Assembly (NCBI GenBank): GCA_945865565.1
Contig: CAMBEK010000001.1
Span: 376,345 to 440,344, forward strand
Length of the DNA stretch: 64,000 nucleotides
From: Pseudobacteriovorax antillogorgiicola
GTDB taxonomy: Bacteria; Bdellovibrionota_B; Oligoflexia; Oligoflexales; RGVZ01
Direction: 5' to 3'
In this document: positions 45,006 through 53,809 of the stretch, piece by piece
Layout: every line of letters starts with the position of its first letter
Position numbering within the stretch: position 1 is the first letter of the stretch
The notes under the pieces: generated by a model
Seen by the model: only the letters and a program-made list of their open reading frames with translations
Told to the model about the DNA's origin: nothing
The model's database searches: none
Position numbers and translations under genes: made by a program

Positions 45006-47468
45006 ATGCGAATTGGGCTCGCCTCCATCCCTAACTGGTTTTTTGTAGCCCTTTCGGCTTTTGTTCCTCTTGCCAGTCTTGTGTCCTGCGCCCACACCCC
45101 TGAATCAGCTTCATTGGACCTGATGAGCGGACCGCTGGTCATTGACGAAAAAAATCCAGCCGACGACGACGTGTTGGATTCGCCTCAGGAATCTTTAGCC
45201 TATGTGGCTGATTTAAAAAGGCAGCTTTCCTCGATCGAAGCCGGTGCTGCCGGCAGTCAAGAGGATCAAATTCGGGTTGCGCCGGTCCTTCATGTTTTGC
45301 GAGCGCAGATTGCGGAGATAGACGGAAATGCCACACTGTCTGCCACGTCGTGGCGCGCTGCCTTGCAGGCAAGCCCGGGTCAAGGGCGCATCGCGAAAAT
45401 GGTTTTCGATCATTGGGCCCGACATCTGACCCGTCACGCCAAGCCTGAAACCGATGTTGTCATCCTGGCACGAGAGGCCTTGGCGTCTGTTGGCGGTGGT
45501 CGTGAAAGCCAATATTTATTAGCCCAGAATTTATTAACCGAAACCGACCTGGCACGCCGCCTTTACCAGATGGCTTCAGACCGGTTTACCTTCAATGAAA
45601 TTGCGGTGTCTGGCGCTCTGGACGCCGCCATGCCCCCGACAACGCCTCCCGTTTATGGCGACGATAATGCGGAAGACCCACTTCTGATCGGCATGTTACG
45701 CCAGGCATGCGCCGCACGACTGCCCAACCAAACAGCAGCCTGGAATGATTGGGCCAAACCGCTCAAGCAACCATGGAGGGGCTACTGGGACGGCGCGATA
45801 GCTGATTGTAAGGGGCGTCACGGTAGTGCCGTTGAAGCCTTGACGGCAGCGATCGCCGCGATGGACGAGGGCGATGTCAATGAAGAAGAAGATGCAACAG
45901 CAGCCAGTCTGCGCGTTGAGTTAAACAGCCGGCTCATCAAGGTGCGACGCGCTCTTGGCGATCGAGAAATCCTCGGTCCCGACTATCAGAACTTGATCGC
46001 AGCGTGGCGTGTCCGGAACGTTTCCGCCAAGGCAATGGGACTCAATCCTGCGATATTCACCTTGCGACGCATCGACGACACCATCTGGGCCGCAAGACAA
46101 CGTGCATTGAACGACGATCTTGCGGGTGCAGAAACAATGGCTCGTGAGGCGCTTAATCTCATCAACAGGGCTTTTCCAGATCCTGCATTTGTTGCGCCAA
46201 ACTACCGTCGTGATCTTGCCAACCTGCGTTGCGAGGTATTGCACTTCAGGGCTTTTAGGATCTCCTACGAGCGTCGTGAATGGACGCAGGCCGCTCTTTT
46301 GACTGAGGACGCACTTCAAACCCTGCCAATAACCCAAGAATGGTCTCGGCGCCTGCAGCTGCAATCGGTTCTTTATGATTTTGCTGCTGGACAAATGGCC
46401 CTCGCCCGCAAGCGCCTTGAACAAATTCTTAGTGACGCGGCCGACGATTCCGCGAGAGCCTTCAGCCTGTTTTGGTTGGCTCGTGTTTTTGAACAGATGG
46501 GGCAAAAGACCGAGAGTGATTTTTACATGCACGCCTTGCTCCAGGAACAGCCGCTCAGTTATTATGCTGTGGTGGCTGCGCCAGCCGCAGGGCTGCTGGC
46601 CAAGGACGCCTGGTTGAAGAATTTTGGTGACCTTGAAAAATTACGCACCCGCCTTGGTGCCGTCAGCCTTGCCGAGAAGGCCGACATCGGGAAAGGCAGC
46701 GCAACCTGGCAATCCTCACGGCGGCTCGCGGAAATTCTCGTGAAAGGTAAGTCAGGCGGACGATGGGCACGGGCAGCGGTCGCCGATGCGGCAGAGGCAT
46801 TGGCAAAGGCCTCACGTCCGGATCGAAACCCCGAGGCTTTTTTATATTTATCCCGGCTTGCTTATTCAGCCGGGGATTATGGACGGGCCATTGAATTGAC
46901 CTCGGCCCTTTCGTCGACGGTGGATGGATTTTGGACCCGCTATCCGGAACAAATATTTCTAATTTTCCCGTTTCCGATGCTCAAAACTTTTTCGGGCGTG
47001 GCAAATACCGGCAACCGGGTCACTTTGATGCTGGGCCTGGCGCGCCAGGAGAGCAGTTTCCGCGCAGAGGCCCAAAGCGCGGCCCGGGCTTTTGGATACA
47101 TGCAGCTGACGCCGGCCACGGCCCGCCGCTTGCTTGGAGATCAGGCCCCGGCCAGTGACGATACCATTGAGACCATGCTCTTGGACCCGCAGACCAGCAT
47201 TCGCCTTTCGGCCCGCTACCTTGAGATTTTGAACCAGCGTTTCGGTGGCTCTGATTTACTGATGGCTGCCGCATATAATGCCGGAGAATACGCGGTGACC
47301 GGTTGGCGCAAACACCGCGAGGTCGAAGACCAAGCCCTTTTTATTGAAAGTATTCCCTATAGCGAAACCAAGGGGTACGTTAAGGCAGTCCTTCGTAACG
47401 CGGCGATCTACCGCCACCTTTTGCCATTGACTCGGGAAAGTTTGGTCGGCAATAAAAAAGACCCGTAA
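45006..47468 (+). CDS. Slt-type lytic murein transglycosylase, lipoprotein
   Basis: An 820-aa protein with signal peptide and lipobox LVSC (C28), hence a lipoprotein. A long helical repeat region (about residues 60-640, TPR/superhelix-like as in Slt70) precedes a C-terminal SLT domain: LGLARQESSFRAEAQSAARA with catalytic E682, FGYMQLTPATARRL, DPQTSIRLSARYL and AAYNAGEYAV. It cleaves peptidoglycan glycan strands to 1,6-anhydromuropeptides. The first half also has several Glu/Asp-rich turns (AMDEGDVNEEEDAT). Probably co-transcribed with the propeller gene upstream. Confidence 0.92.
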   Translation: MRIGLASIPNWFFVALSAFVPLASLVSCAHTPESASLDLMSGPLVIDEKNPADDDVLDSPQESLAYVADLKRQLSSIEAGAAGSQEDQIRVAPVLHVLRAQIAEIDGNATLSATSWRAALQASPGQGRIAKMVFDHWARHLTRHAKPETDVVILAREALASVGGGRESQYLLAQNLLTETDLARRLYQMASDRFTFNEIAVSGALDAAMPPTTPPVYGDDNAEDPLLIGMLRQACAARLPNQTAAWNDWAKPLKQPWRGYWDGAIADCKGRHGSAVEALTAAIAAMDEGDVNEEEDATAASLRVELNSRLIKVRRALGDREILGPDYQNLIAAWRVRNVSAKAMGLNPAIFTLRRIDDTIWAARQRALNDDLAGAETMAREALNLINRAFPDPAFVAPNYRRDLANLRCEVLHFRAFRISYERREWTQAALLTEDALQTLPITQEWSRRLQLQSVLYDFAAGQMALARKRLEQILSDAADDSARAFSLFWLARVFEQMGQKTESDFYMHALLQEQPLSYYAVVAAPAAGLLAKDAWLKNFGDLEKLRTRLGAVSLAEKADIGKGSATWQSSRRLAEILVKGKSGGRWARAAVADAAEALAKASRPDRNPEAFLYLSRLAYSAGDYGRAIELTSALSSTVDGFWTRYPEQIFLIFPFPMLKTFSGVANTGNRVTLMLGLARQESSFRAEAQSAARAFGYMQLTPATARRLLGDQAPASDDTIETMLLDPQTSIRLSARYLEILNQRFGGSDLLMAAAYNAGEYAVTGWRKHREVEDQALFIESIPYSETKGYVKAVLRNAAIYRHLLPLTRESLVGNKKDP

Positions 47469-47484
47469 TCAAAGAGGTTTACCG

Positions 47485-47643
47485 ATGAGCAACAACAAGC
47501 AAGTCCATGTCCCCAACCCAGAAGATGTGAAGCTGGAAGCCGGCGGGTGGATCAGCATGATCGCCATCTTGTTTCTTTTTCCGGCCCTTTTCTTTCTTTG
47601 TGTTTTTTTCCCGATTTGGGTTGGCTGGACCCCGCGCTGGTAA
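47485..47643 (+). CDS. Single-pass membrane microprotein (52 aa)
   Basis: A short ORF with AAAGAGG 7 nt before its ATG. A hydrophilic N-terminus (MSNNKQVHVPNPEDVKLEAG) is followed by one very hydrophobic helix (about residues 24-46) and ends VGWTPRW. It sits between the Slt gene and a hairpin terminator, upstream of ctaB. No family recognised; the good ribosome-binding site, the membrane segment and the paired microprotein after ctaB support it as a gene. Confidence 0.6.
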   Translation: MSNNKQVHVPNPEDVKLEAGGWISMIAILFLFPALFFLCVFFPIWVGWTPRW

Positions 47644-47671
47644 ACCCATGAAAAGCCTCTCTTGTCTGTCG

Positions 47672-47697
47672 CACCCGGCTTGACTATAAGCCGGGTG
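47672..47697 (+). terminator. Hairpin terminator before ctaB
   Basis: A perfect 10-bp stem CACCCGGCTT / AAGCCGGGTG with a 6-nt loop, 29 nt after the microprotein stop, followed by ACGGCGTTTTA. The T-run is short, so it may be a terminator or a processing hairpin. Confidence 0.6.
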
Positions 47698-47741
47698 ACG
47701 GCGTTTTAATGCACGCTGCGCGACTCAAGCGAGGGTAACCA

Positions 47742-48716
47742 TTGGACTCCATCGAAAATACAGTGCAAGCCAGTTCCGTCATTGCTGACACCGGGGTCAA
47801 AACTCGGATTTCCACGGCCACCTGGCGGGACTATTTTCAACTGACCAAACCGACCATTTCGATGCTTGTCGTTGTTACTGCGGTTCCGGCCATGCTTATG
47901 CCGGTCATGCGCGGGACCAACACCGTCGGGGCAACGTTATCGGTGGCCATGGCAGCCTTGCTCGGAACCTGGTTGGCTTCGGCTTCGGCTTCTGTTTTCA
48001 ATCACCTGCTAGATCATGACGTTGATATGAACATGGGCCGCACCCGCGGTCGCCCGTTGCCAAGTGGTCGTATTTCAAATGGAAAAGCCTTCTGGTTTGC
48101 CACCGTCTTGGGTTTGTTTAGCTGGTTGATCCTTGATCTTTTTGCCAGTCCGGTCAGCGCTTGGACGGCGGTTGCCGCGAACGCTTTTTACGTGCTGGTT
48201 TATACGGCATTTTTGAAACGGCGGACGGTTCAGAATATCGTCATCGGTGGGGCTGCCGGTGCGGTTGGCCCGCTCATTGGCTGGGCCGCATGCACCAATG
48301 ACATTGGGTTTGTTTCGGCGTGGCCCGCTTGGGCGCTCTTCGCAATCATTTTTCTTTGGACCCCGCCCCACTTTTGGGCGCTCGCCATCAAGTACAAATC
48401 CGACTATGCGGCAGCCAATATTCCGATGATGCCAGTCGTCCGCGGCGAGGCAGCGACTCGCTGGCAAATGCTGCTTTATACGCTGACTCTGCTTCCCGCG
48501 GTCGGCAGTCTTTATTGGTACGGCGCGGCCGGAATGGTTTACTTGGTTCCATCCATGCTGCTGACTTTGTTATTTGTCCGTTATGCATGGCGCCTATGGC
48601 GGACCGGCGATAGCGCCCTGGTCATGCCACTTTTTCATTACTCTTGTTTTTACCTGTTTGGGATCTTTGGCAGTTTGACGGTCGACAGGCTACTCAGCTT
48701 GTCGGGCGCTCTATAA
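47742..48716 (+). CDS. ctaB: Protoheme IX farnesyltransferase (heme O synthase)
   Basis: UbiA-superfamily prenyltransferase of 324 aa with about nine transmembrane helices, converting heme B to heme O for cytochrome oxidases. The first Asp-rich motif is NHLLDHDVDMNMGRTRGRPL and the second conserved loop is YTAFLKRRTVQNIVIGGAAG; LWTPPHFWALAIKYKSDYAA is the COX10 signature. A TTG start with GAGGG upstream is used, as no ATG/GTG is available before the first helix. Microproteins lie on both sides; no oxidase subunit genes are present in the window. Confidence 0.93.
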   Translation: MDSIENTVQASSVIADTGVKTRISTATWRDYFQLTKPTISMLVVVTAVPAMLMPVMRGTNTVGATLSVAMAALLGTWLASASASVFNHLLDHDVDMNMGRTRGRPLPSGRISNGKAFWFATVLGLFSWLILDLFASPVSAWTAVAANAFYVLVYTAFLKRRTVQNIVIGGAAGAVGPLIGWAACTNDIGFVSAWPAWALFAIIFLWTPPHFWALAIKYKSDYAAANIPMMPVVRGEAATRWQMLLYTLTLLPAVGSLYWYGAAGMVYLVPSMLLTLLFVRYAWRLWRTGDSALVMPLFHYSCFYLFGIFGSLTVDRLLSLSGAL

Positions 48717-48725
48717 GGAATGGCG

Positions 48726-48881
48726 ATGCCCTCCGCTTCGATAAAACAAATCATTGACGATGTCGTCTTTGGGCGCGATGACCGGGCACAGAACCGGAAT
48801 CGTTTTTGGCTTTACGCTGGGTTTTCTATTCTTTTTCTCGCCTTGCTCGTGGCGGTCTCCGTCCTAAAGCCGGGTCCTTAG
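48726..48881 (+). CDS. Single-pass membrane microprotein (51 aa)
   Basis: Begins 9 nt after the ctaB stop, with AAGGAA (48715-48720) about 5 nt before the ATG at 48726; an ATG at 48720 would be inside that site. A basic/acidic N-terminus (MPSASIKQIIDDVVFGRDDR) precedes one helix (residues 28-46) ending KPGP. Unknown function; it is probably co-translated with ctaB. Confidence 0.55.
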   Translation: MPSASIKQIIDDVVFGRDDRAQNRNRFWLYAGFSILFLALLVAVSVLKPGP

Positions 48882-48901
48882 GAAGCGGGGCACGCGCTTT
48901 T

Positions 48902-49828
48902 ATGCCGCGAGTCATCATCACAGCATCCAGTTTTTGTAAAAATGAAATCCTGTGCGCCGAAGTCGTAGCGGCCATGCCCGATGTCGAAATTGTTTTTCAT
49001 CCCCTGAATTCAAAATCCAGTCCCCTCGAAGTCGCAACAGCTTTGAATGGTTTCGATGGCGCCATCGTCGGGCGCGAACTAGTTACCGCTGCAGTTTTGA
49101 TGCAAGCGAATCCGCCTCGTGTCCTCGTCAAATACGGTGTTGGAATGGACAACATCGATCCGGCGGTCTTTGCCGGGATGTCTGTGTTCGCGACTCCCGG
49201 CAGCAATGCCTTCGCCGTGGCGGAGCATACCCTTGGATTGATCCTGTGCCTGACTCACAACATCGCGTCGTGCGACCGCCAGTTGCGGGCGGGCAATTGG
49301 TGGAAAAATGGCGGGACCGCCTTGGCTGGTAAGACTATTGCTGTGGTCGGCGTCGGGCACATTGGCTCCCGTGTCGCCAGGCTGATGCGGGCCTTTGATT
49401 GTCAGGTGCTTGGCGTGGATGTCCTCGACAGGTCGGATGTTCTGACTGAAATAGGCGCCCGGCAATTGGATCTGGAGTCAGCCATTGGAATGGCTGACAT
49501 CGTGACCTTTCATGTTCCCCTCACCGAATTGACGGCAAGGATGGTGAATAGAGAGTTTCTGGCGTCGATGAAGGCGGGTTCTTGGCTATTAAACACCTGC
49601 CGCGGAGGAATCGTGGTCGAATCGGAACTTCTGGAGGCATTGAATTCAGGCCATCTGGCTGGAGCTGGTTTAGATGTATTTGAAGTGGAACCAACTGAAA
49701 ATACCGAGCTTATTCAGCATCCCTCTGTTCTTTGTACTCCACACACCGCCGGCAATGCCCGAGAGGCAGTTTTGGCTATGGGGCGAGCTTCTATAACAGC
49801 TATTGTAAGTAATATAAAATTAATATAA
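48902..49828 (+). CDS. D-isomer-specific 2-hydroxyacid dehydrogenase (phosphoglycerate dehydrogenase-like)
   Basis: A 308-aa NAD-linked enzyme without the C-terminal ACT domain of full-length SerA. The Rossmann domain carries VGVGHIGSRVARLM (cofactor GxGxxG) and a FHVPLTELTARM segment; the catalytic set is Arg in NTCRGGIV, Glu in DVFEVEP and His in CTPHTAGN. The substrate could be 3-phosphoglycerate or another 2-hydroxy/keto acid. The ATG at 48902 begins the family-typical N-terminus (MPRVIITASSF); an upstream frame overlaps the microprotein. The 3' end is unusually AT-rich. Confidence 0.87.
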   Translation: MPRVIITASSFCKNEILCAEVVAAMPDVEIVFHPLNSKSSPLEVATALNGFDGAIVGRELVTAAVLMQANPPRVLVKYGVGMDNIDPAVFAGMSVFATPGSNAFAVAEHTLGLILCLTHNIASCDRQLRAGNWWKNGGTALAGKTIAVVGVGHIGSRVARLMRAFDCQVLGVDVLDRSDVLTEIGARQLDLESAIGMADIVTFHVPLTELTARMVNREFLASMKAGSWLLNTCRGGIVVESELLEALNSGHLAGAGLDVFEVEPTENTELIQHPSVLCTPHTAGNAREAVLAMGRASITAIVSNIKLI

Positions 49829-49853
49829 AAGATAAAAAAATTAAGGTTTCTAT

Positions 49854-50075
49854 ATGATTGATCAAATAAAAGAGATCATCGCAAAAGATATCAACCCCCA
49901 ACTCGAACTCCATTCGGGCGGGTGTGAGCTTGTTGACGTGGAAGATGGAGTCGTTACGATTCGTCTTTTTGGCGGTTGTTCCGGCTGCCCTTCGAGCCAC
50001 ATAACCTTGTTCAATGGCATCGTTCCCATTTTGAAAGACAAGTTACCAGAAATCCGGGACGTGGTTCTCGGTTGA
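49854..50075 (+). CDS. NifU C-terminal domain (Nfu) protein
   Basis: A 73-aa protein consisting of a single Nfu domain: a HSGGCELVDVEDGVVTIRL strand followed by FGGCSGCPSS, whose CxxC (C42, C45) binds a 4Fe-4S cluster for transfer to client proteins. Length and motifs match stand-alone Nfu proteins. It could serve the iron-sulphur clusters of Complex I or QueG, but this is inferred. AAGG lies 8 nt upstream. Confidence 0.9.
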   Translation: MIDQIKEIIAKDINPQLELHSGGCELVDVEDGVVTIRLFGGCSGCPSSHITLFNGIVPILKDKLPEIRDVVLG

Positions 50076-50095
50076 GGGGTTTTTCTTTGCGAGTG

Positions 50096-51853
50096 ATGCC
50101 CGCCATTGCCAAGGTCATTTCCCGGCTGTGTTCGGTATGGTTTCTTGCGGCCTTCTTTCCTTCAGCAATTAGTTTGGCAGGATTCGATACGGTAATGCCG
50201 CTGGAGCCGCTGGTTTATACCGGTGCTTTACACAGCACCGGGAGCGAACGTTCGATGTTCGCCCGTATTTTTGTCATCCCAGGCGGAAACAACGGTCCTT
50301 TTGAAGCTCATTTGATTCTCTATCATGGCGGTTTTGACAACCGCGAATACGTCCCGATCATTTTCGATAAAGTGGACCGTCAAGAAGACGGCAGCTACCT
50401 TTTGACCTCAACGCGAATGACCGGTGGTGGCATGCCAATGAGGCATCCCGTCGTGGAAATCAGCGTACCTGGCGATGAGGTTATTGAAGGAATTTTTGAT
50501 TCGGGCGTTCAAACGCGCGCCGGGGTCCTTAGGCTCGTTAAAGGCTGGCAGCTGGCACCAAATGCCATGGCTGGCCGCAGGATCGTTCCCGCCTTCGAGG
50601 GGCGTTACTTTGGCGACTGCCTTGGCGGTCCTCGCAGCGACATGTTGACTGGACTTGAGCTTTTTAGCACGCGATCGCAACTTGAAGATATCGCCGTGAT
50701 GCCGGCCACCGATACAGCCGTTGAAGCCAACATCTACAAGGGTGGTACGGTTTGCCGTGATCCTGACGGTTTTGGCCACGACAAGGATCTTTCATGTTCT
50801 GGGTTTTGGTCGGGGCATTACGATTTATACACGGGTAAATTAAATCTTTTTATTACGCCCGCATGGAAGTGGACTTGTGACTTCGATGAGGTCAACGAGG
50901 TTCTCACATGCGACACGCCGCGATTTGGCCGCCAGTGCGAGCTTTATCGCCTTCGTGACCGTCTGGCGACGCCGCCAGATGCAGTGGGCAAGGAACCCTT
51001 TGGGTTGGGCGATACCAATCCCCAAATGGTGCGGATCAAGTCTGACCTGCGAAAACAAGTTCCAAAACCGGATGCTGATCCAGCTAAGAGGTCATGCACG
51101 GATTTACGCAACAAGATTCCTGGTCTCTTGAACCATACTTACACGGGTCTATATCAGCGCGTGGCCTTGGATCTGGTCGTGCTCGAATCCAAGCCTGGCA
51201 TATGCAAAATCAGCGGTATGATCGCCCAGTATTTTAACAAGGAGGTCAACTACTCAAACATACCGATCACCCATGTGATTGAAACCATGCTCTACGACCT
51301 CAAAGAAGATGTCCTTCGAATTTCCAGCGGCCCCATGGGCGATGCCGTGATGATCCTCCAGCGGGATGGTTTGAGTTTTTCAGGATACTGGTATTCCCGA
51401 CTGTTTGGACTGGTTGGCCGGGTGGAATTTGGCGAAGGAATTTCCTATGAGGAGATTCCGGAGGATTCATTTGTGCCCTCGATTTCTGGACGATACGAAT
51501 CTCCGCCGCAAAACAATGTGCGAGTCCAACGGTCGCTCAACCTTACTGCAAACACCGATGGTATGGACACCCGTTCCTTCAATCCAATCCGTCAGCTGCC
51601 AACAACCGGCGTGTTAAAAACGGAAGTGATCAGTCCAGACGGGCTCGGCTATGGCCTTCAGGCTGCGCAAGAAATAAGGCGTTTGGTTTATGATTATTTC
51701 ACCGGTCGAGTAACTTTTCAGACGGGCTCGGCTGAATTTTACGGTCCAGTTCTGCGACGCGGACTCGATCTGCGTATGGTCACCACAAATGATGGGGCTC
51801 GTTTTATTCCCTTCGGAGTCCACTGGGACTATCCCCGCCAGGGCATACCATAA
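50096..51853 (+). CDS. Secreted modular protein of unknown function
   Basis: A 585-aa protein with a signal peptide (MPAIAKVISR then a hydrophobic core, cleavage near residue 25). The mature part contains three similar modules, each with a short G-x-Y motif: FEGRYFGDC (near residue 170), HTYTGLYQRV (near 355) and ISGRYESPP (near 470). YDLYTGKLNLFI and YDYFTGRVTFQT recur between them. Several Cys pairs suggest disulphides. A TTG at 50087 with GAGGGG 7 nt upstream is an alternative start (three codons longer); the frame to 49976 overlaps nfu. No family recognised. Confidence 0.7.
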   Translation: MPAIAKVISRLCSVWFLAAFFPSAISLAGFDTVMPLEPLVYTGALHSTGSERSMFARIFVIPGGNNGPFEAHLILYHGGFDNREYVPIIFDKVDRQEDGSYLLTSTRMTGGGMPMRHPVVEISVPGDEVIEGIFDSGVQTRAGVLRLVKGWQLAPNAMAGRRIVPAFEGRYFGDCLGGPRSDMLTGLELFSTRSQLEDIAVMPATDTAVEANIYKGGTVCRDPDGFGHDKDLSCSGFWSGHYDLYTGKLNLFITPAWKWTCDFDEVNEVLTCDTPRFGRQCELYRLRDRLATPPDAVGKEPFGLGDTNPQMVRIKSDLRKQVPKPDADPAKRSCTDLRNKIPGLLNHTYTGLYQRVALDLVVLESKPGICKISGMIAQYFNKEVNYSNIPITHVIETMLYDLKEDVLRISSGPMGDAVMILQRDGLSFSGYWYSRLFGLVGRVEFGEGISYEEIPEDSFVPSISGRYESPPQNNVRVQRSLNLTANTDGMDTRSFNPIRQLPTTGVLKTEVISPDGLGYGLQAAQEIRRLVYDYFTGRVTFQTGSAEFYGPVLRRGLDLRMVTTNDGARFIPFGVHWDYPRQGIP

Positions 51854-52033
51854 CTTCCTTTTTTGAATTTTTCCCTAGATTGGCAACGCACCACAGATCC
51901 GAAGACATGGCCCCGGTTTCAGTGGGTTATTCCGTTAGCCGTTGCGCCAATTAAGTCCCGTTGTTTCAAGTAAGTGCCCGCAACTCCCGAATAAATCCAT
52001 GAATCAGTGGATGAATTCGATGTGGGGGAAGCC

Positions 52034-52483
52034 TTGCGCCACAAAACGATCTTCATTTTTCCCGTCTGGATTTTGTTGGCGTTCGCTGACGCAAGATCGG
52101 CTTTTGCGAAATCAACCTTCCCAATGGCCCCGCGTCTAAAGCCAGTTCTCGAATCGGCAATTCCCCTTTCGGTGGGTGTGCCGCGCAAGATCGATCAAGA
52201 AAAACTCACGATCAGTGACACTTATATTTTCACTGACAAAAAAGTGTCGGAAGTTCCAGTTTGGGCGCGGGATGAAGCCGGCCTGGTCTATGCCGGCACG
52301 ATCGCCATAGGGGGAAGTTTTGAGCCAGAGGCGATTTTTAATCGCTACGGGCGGATGTATTACGGCACTTCAAAAATCGATTCAGTCAAGTTGCAGCCTT
52401 GGTTGGCGCAACAACGCACGCTGGATAAAAACAGGGTGATAACGGTTTATGTCGATGGTGGTTACGTGAAACGAATTGAGTAA
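52034..52483 (+). CDS. Small secreted protein of unknown function
   Basis: A 149-aa protein with a signal peptide (MRHKTIFIFPVWILLAFADA then RSAFA). The mature part is predicted beta-rich with hydrophobic strands (LVYAGTIAIGG, RVITVYVDGGYVKRIE). Start chosen at the TTG 52034 because GGGGGA sits about 5 nt upstream; GTG codons at 52007 and 52022 give longer proteins with no better signal peptide. It ends 12 nt before the VWA lipoprotein gene, so the two are likely one operon. Confidence 0.6.
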   Translation: MRHKTIFIFPVWILLAFADARSAFAKSTFPMAPRLKPVLESAIPLSVGVPRKIDQEKLTISDTYIFTDKKVSEVPVWARDEAGLVYAGTIAIGGSFEPEAIFNRYGRMYYGTSKIDSVKLQPWLAQQRTLDKNRVITVYVDGGYVKRIE

Positions 52484-52495
52484 CGAGGGGAATTT

Positions 52496-53803
52496 ATGCA
52501 CTGCATCAAGAACACGTCGCTTGTCCTCGGCATACTGGCGTTGGCGGCATGCAACGCCACTGGCTTTAAAGGGACTAACAGGGTTGTCATGTCGGAACCA
52601 CTTCCAGTCGCGAGAGACTACACCCTCGTCGCCATGGGAATGGATGAGACTGTCGATGGTGGTCAGGTGCAGATGGCAACGATTGATCGGCTGAAGGTTG
52701 TGTTTCAGGCTGCCGACCGGCGCATTGTGGGGACGGATACTTCCACGGTCCGTCAGGCGGTTGACTTGTATTTTGCACTTGATACCACGGCCAGCATGAC
52801 GGAAGTGATGCGCGCTGTGAAAGACGGAATCAAAGGGCTGGTGTCAGAACTGCGTCGTTCGGGTCTTGATTTGAACGTCGGTCTGGTGGGTTTTGTTGAC
52901 AGCTTCGCATCTGTCGACGCACGTACATATCGGCTCTCCAGTAACTACACCGGTTTCCAAAATTTCCTTTCAAGCATCCAACCCACAGGCAATGACGACT
53001 ATCCGGAAGCCGCAATTTATGGCGCAAGACGTGCAATTCAACTTTTCAAATCAGGTTCGCGACAAGGCGCATTCAAGGCAATTGTTTTGATCACTGATGT
53101 GGTTGGTCACAATGGATCACAAGCGGCAGGTGGCAATCCCCAGCGTGACTGTTCGGTGTTAGCACTCGCCAATGAGATCAATTCTTATGCTGCCGGATTG
53201 CCTCGTCCCGATGATTTTAAATTCTTTTATACAGTTCCCGATCCAACGCGCGTGACGTTCAACAACGACAATTACGGCGCCTTCTTGAATTGCCAGTCAC
53301 AAGAGGATGCAACTGGCTATACCGCAATCCGGCAGATGGAAGACATCGTGAATCAGATTCTTCCTGCAGTAAATCCAGCGCAGCGCGGTGGTGCATTGCG
53401 TGATGGCGCCGGCAACGTCGCTTGGCCACTTACACAAAATAATCTCGTGAGCACTCTTGTTCCAATGCTTCAGGACAATCCCGTAGTGCGCAACGTCCTG
53501 GGAAGTTGTCTGGCCAGCAGGGCCGAAATATTTGAAAATGGCGAGAGGATTTCCGGCCAGGATGCAACAGCTGGAATCAATCCGGCTGCGGCTCTCAAGT
53601 CCCTTGAATCTGGTGATAACACCTTGAATCTTGGTGACGCAATCCCGCGCGGTGGTCGCGAGGGGGTCCGCGATCTTGAATTGGTCGTGGATCGTTGCTG
53701 CGTATCGGCGGAGGACTTGCGGGCAGGACGCACAAGCACTTGCCGGACGACCTATCGCCAGACGATCCCGTTCAAGGTGGATATGACGGGCCCGAAGGCG
53801 TAA
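52496..53803 (+). CDS. Lipoprotein with von Willebrand factor A-like domain
   Basis: A 435-aa protein with a lipobox (LAAC, C19), so it is membrane-anchored outside the cytoplasm. A VWA domain begins near residue 90: the metal-ion-dependent adhesion site reads DTTAS (D96-T-T-A-S100) for DxSxS, followed by a TGNDDYPEAA loop and ITDVVG for the third motif. The C-terminal third is a separate region with two adjacent Cys (DRCCVSAED), likely disulphides. GAGGGG precedes the ATG. VWA proteins bind protein partners through the metal; the partner is unknown. Confidence 0.85.
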   Translation: MHCIKNTSLVLGILALAACNATGFKGTNRVVMSEPLPVARDYTLVAMGMDETVDGGQVQMATIDRLKVVFQAADRRIVGTDTSTVRQAVDLYFALDTTASMTEVMRAVKDGIKGLVSELRRSGLDLNVGLVGFVDSFASVDARTYRLSSNYTGFQNFLSSIQPTGNDDYPEAAIYGARRAIQLFKSGSRQGAFKAIVLITDVVGHNGSQAAGGNPQRDCSVLALANEINSYAAGLPRPDDFKFFYTVPDPTRVTFNNDNYGAFLNCQSQEDATGYTAIRQMEDIVNQILPAVNPAQRGGALRDGAGNVAWPLTQNNLVSTLVPMLQDNPVVRNVLGSCLASRAEIFENGERISGQDATAGINPAAALKSLESGDNTLNLGDAIPRGGREGVRDLELVVDRCCVSAEDLRAGRTSTCRTTYRQTIPFKVDMTGPKA

Positions 53804-53809
53804 CTTTTT

